DNA of 11,119 nucleotides from Hyphomicrobium sp. (GTDB lineage: Bacteria; Pseudomonadota; Alphaproteobacteria; Rhizobiales; Hyphomicrobiaceae): assembly GCA_030598645.1 (NCBI GenBank), contig JAUVPN010000055.1:1-11119 (forward strand), written 5' to 3'. Of this stretch, positions 5,807-11,119 are shown one piece after another; the first letter of the stretch is position 1; the number at the start of each line of letters is the position of its first letter. A model generated the notes under the pieces. It was given only the letters and a program-made list of their open reading frames with translations. It did no database searches and was not told where the DNA came from. The position numbers were made by a program, and so were the translations under genes.

Positions 5807-7105
5807 TCAAGCGCCGCCGCGCCGTAGGCGTGCGATAAAAAAACCGTCTGTGCCATGGCACGCGGGCGTCAGCTGCAAGGTGTCATCGTGCCCGTCCGCC
5901 GACCTCGGTGGCGCGCTTCCGAAGATGTCCTGCCACCCTTGAGCATAAGGCAGAAGAGAAAAATCTGGATGGGCTGAGAGAAATGCGCTCACTTGATCTG
6001 CGTTCTCTTCGGGCAGGACCGAGCACGTTACATAGACAAGGCAGCCGCCCGGCTTAGTGAGACCGGACCCCAGCGCCAGAACGGCTCTCTGCTCGGCTTG
6101 GCGCTCGCCTATGTTGGCGGGTTTCAAGCGCCACTTCGAATCAGGTTTGCGCCGCCATGTTCCTGAGCCGGTGCACGGCGCGTCCAGAAGCACGACGTCG
6201 AAGCGCGGGCCCAAGGCAGCCAAAGCCGCTTCGCCACCTGCGTCCATCACCTGCACGTTTCGTGCACCTGCCCGCCTTAGACGCTCGAAGATTGGCCGCA
6301 GCTGGCGCTTGTCAGCATCATAGGCATAGATCTGCCCGGTGTTATTCATGGCGGCTGCGAGCGCTAGCGTCTTGCCACCGGCACCCGCACACAAATCGAG
6401 CACCTGCATCTTTGAGGTCGCGCCCGCCAGGAGTGCAGCAACCTGCGAACCCTCATCCTGCACCTCCAACCAGCCTTTGCCGTGCGCCGCCTCGGCTTCG
6501 ACGTGAGGGGCACGCCCCGCACCCTGAGGCGGAGGAATGCGCACACCCACCGGCGACAATGGCGTGGGCTCTGCTGAAAAATGGGCAAGCGCTTTCAATG
6601 TCTTCTCGCGCGTCGCTTTCAGCGTGTTAACGCGAAGGTCGACGGGCGCGCGCGCACTTAATGCCGCTCCCTCCTCCGCTGCGCGAGCCCCGAGCGCACG
6701 TTCAAGCGATGGCGCGAGCCATTCTGGAAAGTCACCTGCGATGTGGGTGGGCACATCCTGAGGCAATTCGCGTGCCAACGCATCCTGCTCCTGCACACTC
6801 AAAGACTCAATGGCATACGCAGAGCCGTCCGCCGCTCCCGCAACCCCCTCGGGCGTCATCGCGAAGGCACGCCCAGCTGCCCCCAGTACAAGCGCCCTCG
6901 GGCTATCGGATCCCATCCTTGCGGCAATTGAATTGCGCCGGCGCAGCGCGTCATAGACGAGCGTGCCGATTGCCGCCCTATCGCCAGAACCGGCGAAACG
7001 ATGGCTCTTACCCCAGTCGGCCAACGCGGAAGCTGCCGGGCGATGACGCCCCAGCATGTCTTCTAAGACCTCTTCGGCCGCCTTGAGCCTGGCACCAGGG
7101 CGCAT
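5807..7105 (-). CDS. rsmB: 16S rRNA (cytosine-C5)-methyltransferase, RsmB/NOP2 family
   Basis: RsmB makes m5C967 in 16S rRNA using S-adenosylmethionine. The 432-residue product matches the 429 of E. coli RsmB. Residues 1 to about 140 form the NusB-like RNA-binding domain; the Rossmann methyltransferase domain follows, with SAM motif I VLDLCAGAGGKTLALAA (about 235-251), motif IV DAPCTGSGTWRRKPDSKW with Cys311, and motif VI VYVTCSVLPEENADQV with Cys361. In this family the motif VI cysteine is the nucleophile and the motif IV cysteine helps release the product; both are present. The protein ends with the usual HGTDGFFIARLRR. Its ATG lies three bases after the stop of the MAPEG gene, so translation is probably coupled. 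A role on another RNA target cannot be excluded from sequence alone, since RsmB and other NOP-family enzymes are similar. Confidence 0.93.
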   Translation of the reverse strand: MRPGARLKAAEEVLEDMLGRHRPAASALADWGKSHRFAGSGDRAAIGTLVYDALRRRNSIAARMGSDSPRALVLGAAGRAFAMTPEGVAGAADGSAYAIESLSVQEQDALARELPQDVPTHIAGDFPEWLAPSLERALGARAAEEGAALSARAPVDLRVNTLKATREKTLKALAHFSAEPTPLSPVGVRIPPPQGAGRAPHVEAEAAHGKGWLEVQDEGSQVAALLAGATSKMQVLDLCAGAGGKTLALAAAMNNTGQIYAYDADKRQLRPIFERLRRAGARNVQVMDAGGEAALAALGPRFDVVLLDAPCTGSGTWRRKPDSKWRLKPANIGERQAEQRAVLALGSGLTKPGGCLVYVTCSVLPEENADQVSAFLSAHPDFSLLPYAQGWQDIFGSAPPRSADGHDDTLQLTPACHGTDGFFIARLRRGGA

Positions 7106-7108
7106 CGG

Positions 7109-7534
7109 CTAGGGCCACCCGAATAGAATGCGTATAGCAAAGATCACCCACATCGCACCCAGAACAATCACGCTAGTCAGCATGGCATAAAAGCGCATGC
7201 GTACGTTGTTATTTCCCGTGTGGATGTAAGCATGCACGAGCCGGGCCATCACAAATGCCCACGCAAGCGTAACAAATACGACCCCCGTAGTTCGCGTGAT
7301 TAGCGCCAGCGCGATCACCACGTAAAACAGCATTGGAGTTTCGAGCTGGTTTTGGAAGCAGTTGCCAATTTGCGTTGCCCGCTTGGGCCACACCGGCTCT
7401 CGCAAGGAAACGTCCGTGAATGTCACCTGCCCGTTCTTAATCGCCGCCACGCGATGGCTCCACATCCACAACATTAATGCGAACGTCAGCGCGACCTGCA
7501 AGAACAACGGAATCAACAAGCTTGTAACCGACAT
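7109..7534 (-). CDS. MAPEG family membrane protein
   Basis: MAPEG proteins are small four-helix integral membrane proteins; the eukaryotic members act in eicosanoid and glutathione metabolism, but the roles of most bacterial ones are unknown. This 141-residue product has four hydrophobic segments (about residues 5-26, 66-84, 86-104 and 115-138) and the family motif NQLETPMLFY (Asn62, Glu65) at the start of helix 2, followed by ARLVHAYIHTGNNNVRMRFYAM between helices 3 and 4. Asn and Glu of this motif line the glutathione site in studied members; whether this protein binds glutathione is inference. The ATG at 7532-7534 has a short TAAGG four bases upstream. It lies between guaB (52 bases after its stop) and rsmB (three bases before it), an arrangement seen in several alphaproteobacteria. 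Confidence 0.9.
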   Translation of the reverse strand: MSVTSLLIPLFLQVALTFALMLWMWSHRVAAIKNGQVTFTDVSLREPVWPKRATQIGNCFQNQLETPMLFYVVIALALITRTTGVVFVTLAWAFVMARLVHAYIHTGNNNVRMRFYAMLTSVIVLGAMWVIFAIRILFGWP

Positions 7535-7586
7535 GGGGCCTTAGCCTCTTCAATTGCGAAGCTGACAGCTGCGCGCCACTTTGAGC

Positions 7587-9086
7587 TCACGCACGGCCTG
7601 GATAGTTGGGAGTTTCCCGCGTGATCAGCACGCCGTGAGTATGGCTTTCGTGCACGGAGGCGGGAGAGACACGCACGAACTTCGCCTTCTCATGCAACTC
7701 TGCAAGCGTGCGAGCACCCAGATACCCCATACCCGCACGCAACCCTCCCAGCAACTGGTGCACCACCGCGTCCGCCGGCCCCTTGTAGGCCACCTGCCCC
7801 TCGATGCCCTCTGGCACCAGCTTCAGCGTATCTTTTACCTCCTGCTGGAAGTAGCGATCGGCCGAGCCTCGCGCCATCGCGCCAATCGAGCCCATCCCGC
7901 GGTACGCCTTATACGTGCGCCCTTGATACAGATAGGTCTCGCCCGGCGCCTCGTCTGTTCCCGCCAACAGAGAGCCTATCATCACGCATGACGCACCAGC
8001 GGCGATCGCTTTCGGGATGTCGCCCGAATACCGAATGCCGCCATCCGCAATGATCGGTACGTTATGCTTGGCAGCCTCCTCCGCGCAATCCATGACAGCC
8101 GTCAGCTGCGGCACACCGACACCCGCCACAATACGTGTGGTGCAAATCGATCCAGGTCCGATCCCCACCTTCACCGCGTCCGCACCAGAATCGATAAGCG
8201 CCTTGGTCGCCTCACTGGTCGCCACGTTACCGGCAATCACCTGAACTCGGTTAGACAGCTTCTTGATACGCGAGACCGCCTCCAGCACCCGGCTCGAATG
8301 TCCGTGCGCGGTATCGACCACGATTAAATCGCAGCCCGCCGCCATCAACAGCTCGGTGCGTAGGAACCCCTCCTCACCAACCGTCGTCGCCGCCGCCACG
8401 CGCAAGCGGCCTTCAGAATCTTTACACGCATGCGGATGCTTCCGCGCCTTCTCGATATCTTTGACTGTGATGAGACCTATACAGTGGTAATCTTCATCCA
8501 CCACCAGAAGCTTCTCAATGCGATGATGATGCAAAAGCCGGCGGGCCTCTTCCTGGTTCACGTCGCGCGGCACCGTGACGAGCTTCTCCTTGGTCATCAT
8601 CTCCGAAACCGGCTGCTCCTCGTTAGAGGCAAAGCGCACGTCACGGTTGGTGAGAATGCCAACAAGCGGTCCCTTGCTGGCGCCATTGCGCGGCGGCTCG
8701 ACCACCGGGATACCAGAGATCTGGTGCTCATCCATAAGTTGCAGCGCCTCGCGCAGTGTGGCCGATGGATAAATTGTCACGGGATTGAGGACGATGCCGG
8801 ACTCGTACTTCTTCACCTGGGCCACGTGCCGGGCCTGCTCCTCTGGAGCCAAGTTGCGATGGATGACACCGATGCCCCCAGCTTGCGCCATGCCAATTGC
8901 CAGGCGAGCCTCGGTTACCGTGTCCATCGCGGAGGAACAGATCGGGATATTGAGCTCGATCGACTTTGTAATGCGCGTGGTGATGTCCGCCTCGCCGGGC
9001 ATCACGGAGGAGGCCGCGGGCACAAGCAAGACGTCGTCGAAGGTCAGGGCTAGCCCAGAATCCTTAGCCGTCGGGCTTTGGGCCAT
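7587..9086 (-). CDS. guaB: IMP dehydrogenase
   Basis: GuaB oxidises IMP to XMP with NAD+, the first committed and rate-limiting step of guanine nucleotide synthesis; it forms cytoplasmic tetramers or octamers. The 499-residue product is full length. It has the TIM-barrel start [17 protein letters not shown], a tandem CBS (Bateman) insertion at about residues 100-220 that usually binds adenine/guanine nucleotides for feedback control, then DTAHGHS, the catalytic loop [11 protein letters not shown] with Cys315, [10 protein letters not shown], and the flap [13 protein letters not shown] with the Arg411-Tyr412 dyad in GSADRY. The C-terminal tail ends in [12 protein letters not shown]. The ATG at 9084-9086 is supported by AGGAG nine bases upstream. 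It heads the run guaB, MAPEG, rsmB on the minus strand; guaA, the next enzyme, is in the same orientation 3 kb further on. Confidence 0.98.
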   Translation of the reverse strand: MAQSPTAKDSGLALTFDDVLLVPAASSVMPGEADITTRITKSIELNIPICSSAMDTVTEARLAIGMAQAGGIGVIHRNLAPEEQARHVAQVKKYESGIVLNPVTIYPSATLREALQLMDEHQISGIPVVEPPRNGASKGPLVGILTNRDVRFASNEEQPVSEMMTKEKLVTVPRDVNQEEARRLLHHHRIEKLLVVDEDYHCIGLITVKDIEKARKHPHACKDSEGRLRVAAATTVGEEGFLRTELLMAAGCDLIVVDTAHGHSSRVLEAVSRIKKLSNRVQVIAGNVATSEATKALIDSGADAVKVGIGPGSICTTRIVAGVGVPQLTAVMDCAEEAAKHNVPIIADGGIRYSGDIPKAIAAGASCVMIGSLLAGTDEAPGETYLYQGRTYKAYRGMGSIGAMARGSADRYFQQEVKDTLKLVPEGIEGQVAYKGPADAVVHQLLGGLRAGMGYLGARTLAELHEKAKFVRVSPASVHESHTHGVLITRETPNYPGRA

Positions 9087-9095
9087 GTAAGCGAT

Positions 9096-9100
9096 CTCCT
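9096..9100 (-). promoter_or_regulatory. Ribosome binding site of guaB
   Basis: AGGAG on the minus strand lies nine bases before the guaB ATG and fixes that start. Confidence 0.7.
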
Positions 9101-9154
9101 AGGGGCTGGGGCGACAAGGTTCACGAGGCCCCCAGCGGGAACGTTGTCGGCAGC

Positions 9155-9183
9155 CCTATACCACCTGAGTCGGTGGGAGGGAA
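9155..9183 (-). promoter_or_regulatory. Weak promoter candidate for guaB
   Basis: On the minus strand TATAGG (9155-9160) resembles a -10 box, with TTCCCT (9178-9183) 17 bases upstream as a poor -35. The spacer contains the small inverted repeat CCACC-TGAGTC-GGTGG (9161-9176), which could be an operator. The predicted 5' leader would be roughly 60 bases. No PurR-type box was recognised. This is the best match in the 260-base dinB-guaB gap, not a strong one. Confidence 0.2.
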
Positions 9184-9346
9184 GGTAGGGGAGCGGCACG
9201 TGAGTAGCGCTAATAATGGAACCTGTGATGCAATCTCCGATTTTTCCCCACCGGCAGACATATTGGAGGTCAGAAATGACTAGCTAGATGGCGAATGTGA
9301 TACTTTTCATCCTTGCAGCCTCTCCGCACGCACTAATAAAGAAGCC

Positions 9347-10582
9347 TCAGGTTTCATCCAAATCGTTCGCCTCGTTCGACAAATCCATATTCGCTGTCTC
9401 CCGTGCCCCGTACAGGTCATCGGCGCGCCGTAGAACGTTTGGGCCAAAACGCTGCGTGAGTTCATCAATCGCGGCCTCCAGGCGACGGCGTCGGATCCCA
9501 CCTCCAAATAAGTCCAACTGAGCGGTCTCGTCCACGGCAACGAGATCGTATGCAGCCATCCCGACCAAACGGAATGGCCCAGCCTGCTCAAATTCATTGA
9601 GGATTACGGAGGCATCGGCGTACAGCTCCTCCGCAACATCCGTTGGTTGCTGGCGCTGATGCTGACGGGTCAAGACCCGGAACTCGTTTGTCTTCAGCTT
9701 TACCCTTACGCCGAACGCCACGTAACGTTTCTGCCTGAGTCGTCTCCCGATTTCATCCGCTGATCGACGCAGGTATCGCCTGATTTCACTCTTGTCCTGG
9801 ACATCCTTGGCGAGAGTCGTTTCTGATCCAATGCTCTTGGAAGATCTTCGACCCTCCACGGGCCGTGGATCCTTCGCATGCGCGAGCGCATAAAAGTGGT
9901 GCCCCGCGCTTCCCAATTCTTCTTCCAGCCAGTCGGGATCGGCTCCGGCTACGTCACCAATTGTGTGAAGATTGAGAACGTGGAACCGCTTCTCCGTCTT
10001 GGGACCCACACCCCACAACCGAGAGACAGAAAATGGAGCGAGCCACGTTCGAGCCTCGTTCGGTAGCACGACCGTTAGCCCATCCGGTTTTTGGTAAGCG
10101 CTTGCAACCTTGGCGACATATTTGGTTCCAGATATCCCTACCGATATTGTTAGACCACCAGTCGCCTCGCGAACGGTATCCTTAAGCTTCTGACCAATGG
10201 TGCTCGGCTCACCCAGTAGCTGCTCGCAGCCGGTCAGATCGAGGAATGCCTCGTCAAGGCTGATGGCTTCCACATGGGGCGAAAAATTCGCAAAAACCCG
10301 CATGATCAATTGGGAGACTTCCTGGTATCGATCGAAGCGGGGCCTCACGATTACTGCGTCCGGGCACATGCGTCGCGCCTTGGCCATTGGCATGGCGCTT
10401 CCCACTCCAAACGGCCGGGCTTCGTAACTCGCTGTTAGAACGACACCTCGATCGCTGCGAGGCCCGATAAGCAAGGGTTTACCGCGAAGTGAAGGATCAT
10501 CCAGTTGTTCAACTGCAGCGTAGAACGCGTCCATGTCAGCATGGGCGATGATTCTTGGCCACATTGATTCTGCTGGTGCCAT
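9347..10582 (-). CDS. dinB: DNA polymerase IV (Y-family translesion polymerase)
   Basis: DinB copies past damaged bases without proofreading and is recruited by the beta sliding clamp. The 411-residue product has all Y-family catalytic parts: Asp16 in HADMDAFYAAVE, the Asp110/Glu111 pair in ISLDEAFLDLTG, a likely steric-gate Tyr21 after Phe20, the palm motif SVGISGTKYVAKVAS, the helix-hairpin-helix thumb around LWGVGPKTEKR, and the little finger domain after about residue 245. The clamp-binding motif QLDLF is at 355-359. About 50 residues follow it (RRRRLEAAIDELTQRFGPN plus an acidic end), a tail also common in alphaproteobacterial DinB. It begins MAPAESMWPRIIAHADMD; AGGG five bases upstream is a weak Shine-Dalgarno. 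No canonical alphaproteobacterial LexA box (GTTC-N7-GTTC) was seen upstream, so SOS control is not shown. It is a stand-alone gene 260 bases before guaB. Confidence 0.96.
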   Translation of the reverse strand: MAPAESMWPRIIAHADMDAFYAAVEQLDDPSLRGKPLLIGPRSDRGVVLTASYEARPFGVGSAMPMAKARRMCPDAVIVRPRFDRYQEVSQLIMRVFANFSPHVEAISLDEAFLDLTGCEQLLGEPSTIGQKLKDTVREATGGLTISVGISGTKYVAKVASAYQKPDGLTVVLPNEARTWLAPFSVSRLWGVGPKTEKRFHVLNLHTIGDVAGADPDWLEEELGSAGHHFYALAHAKDPRPVEGRRSSKSIGSETTLAKDVQDKSEIRRYLRRSADEIGRRLRQKRYVAFGVRVKLKTNEFRVLTRQHQRQQPTDVAEELYADASVILNEFEQAGPFRLVGMAAYDLVAVDETAQLDLFGGGIRRRRLEAAIDELTQRFGPNVLRRADDLYGARETANMDLSNEANDLDET

Positions 10583-10985
10583 CTCGGCCCTAGTTTAGAC
10601 GAACGTAGAACTGGCGGAGTAATTTCCGCATTTTCTTTAAAAATAGACATCAGCCGGCACAGCCAGGGATGGCATAAAAGAGCAAACACACGGCTAGACT
10701 CTTGGGATGTAGGCTAAGCGCAATACGCGAAAATTCGCGCCATCCAAATCACCACCGTTTGCTCTCACGCCAATCTATCCTTCGAGCGCTGCAGGAGCGC
10801 GCCTTTCCGGCCCTCCTGGAACATGGTCCAGCTGGTCTTAGTTGGGACTTGTCTCTTTAGACATACGTCTCGGCAGACAAATTTGAGTTATCTAAGGGTA
10901 AGCCTGCCGCATCGCGCGAAGAACTCTAATAGTCAACAGCGCAGAAACGTCGACACCTTAGGTCGAAGAAAATACGCCGCAACCT
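10583..10985. other. Non-coding stretch upstream of dinB
   Basis: No credible gene was seen on either strand. The plus-strand frame at 10823-11065 (80 codons) gives an unnatural composition, with many His, Arg, Ser and Gln, and no Shine-Dalgarno. Structures seen: CGCGAA-AA-TTCGCG (10726-10739); an imperfect hairpin CAGGAG..GCC / GGC.CTCCTG (10792-10818) without a T-run; AGAC-ATAC-GTCT near 10859; and GAAC-N3-GAAC (10601-10611), which is GTTC-N3-GTTC in the dinB direction. The dinB promoter must lie here but I could not place it. Confidence 0.3.
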
Positions 10986-11119
10986 CTAGTCACTGGAATC
11001 ATCGGCATCGAGCCAATCAGCATCATCTTTTGAGTCAAACGAGTTTTGGTTTCCCTCGCAAGTGACAATCGATGAATCGCACCGGCCATAACTGATCGTC
11101 TTCGCGTTGACCTTCTCGT
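10986..11119 (-). CDS. Possible C-terminal end of an acidic protein, cut by window edge
   Basis: A minus-strand frame enters from the right edge and runs 43 codons to TAG at 10986-10988. It reads EKVNAKTISYGRCDSSIVTC and so on, ending in an acidic tail rich in Asp and Ser (ADWLDADDSSD). The composition is more protein-like than the other five frames here. The fragment is too short for family assignment and I do not recognise it; it could also be chance. Confidence 0.3.
   Translation of the reverse strand, partial: EKVNAKTISYGRCDSSIVTCEGNQNSFDSKDDADWLDADDSSD

Noticed and set aside
6157..6630. Plus-strand frame of 157 codons inside rsmB
   Set aside because: It is an antisense shadow of the GC-rich rsmB gene, with an Arg/Pro/His/Ser-rich translation typical of such shadows.
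8430..9053. Plus-strand frame of 207 codons inside guaB
   Set aside because: It is fully antisense to guaB, whose domains and catalytic residues are intact; the translation is His-, Arg- and Leu-rich and lacks protein-like segments.
9265..9287. GGAGG followed by ATG ACT AGC TAG on the plus strand, a three-codon frame
   Set aside because: It is too short to mean anything, and the only following plus frame runs antisense into the 3' end of dinB.
10823..11065. Plus-strand frame of 80 codons near the right edge
   Set aside because: There is no ribosome binding site, its composition is unnatural, and it overlaps a more protein-like minus-strand frame.

Overview
The window looks like chromosomal DNA of an alphaproteobacterium. 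The accC-aat order, the guaB / MAPEG / rsmB / guaA neighbourhood, a GEQ rather than GMQ glutaminase motif in GuaA and an AccC most like alphaproteobacterial biotin carboxylases all fit. Genus cannot be read from the sequence. GC content is moderately high throughout, and somewhat lower in the last 500 bases.

Layout. The first 2.5 kb is on the plus strand: accC (biotin carboxylase, missing only its first few codons), aat (leucyl/phenylalanyl-tRNA-protein transferase) and a small gene for an 81-residue, probably exported protein of unknown role, flanked by a repeated hairpin. From 2539 to 3041 there is no protein gene, but there are several stem-loops and three plus-strand intrinsic terminators, which may bound a small RNA. 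Everything from 3042 rightwards is on the minus strand. In transcription order this is an edge fragment of an acidic protein, dinB (DNA polymerase IV), guaB (IMP dehydrogenase), a MAPEG-family membrane protein, rsmB (16S rRNA m5C methyltransferase), tspO (TspO/MBR membrane protein, GTG start), a decayed membrane-protein gene with three in-frame stops, and guaA (GMP synthase).

How the genes fit together. guaB and guaA encode the two consecutive steps IMP to XMP to GMP. The MAPEG and rsmB genes are separated by three bases and are almost certainly co-translated. The tspO gene and the pseudogene sit between the two purine genes, so the stretch from guaB to guaA may once have been one long transcription unit. 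guaA converges on the plus-strand terminators. No terminator is visible in guaA's own direction.

Most of the window is conserved housekeeping sequence. No phage, insertion sequence, CRISPR array, tRNA, rRNA or toxin-antitoxin system was seen. The points most worth a second look are the pseudogene behind tspO, the terminator-rich intergenic region with its possible small RNA, and the small exported protein between two copies of the same hairpin.
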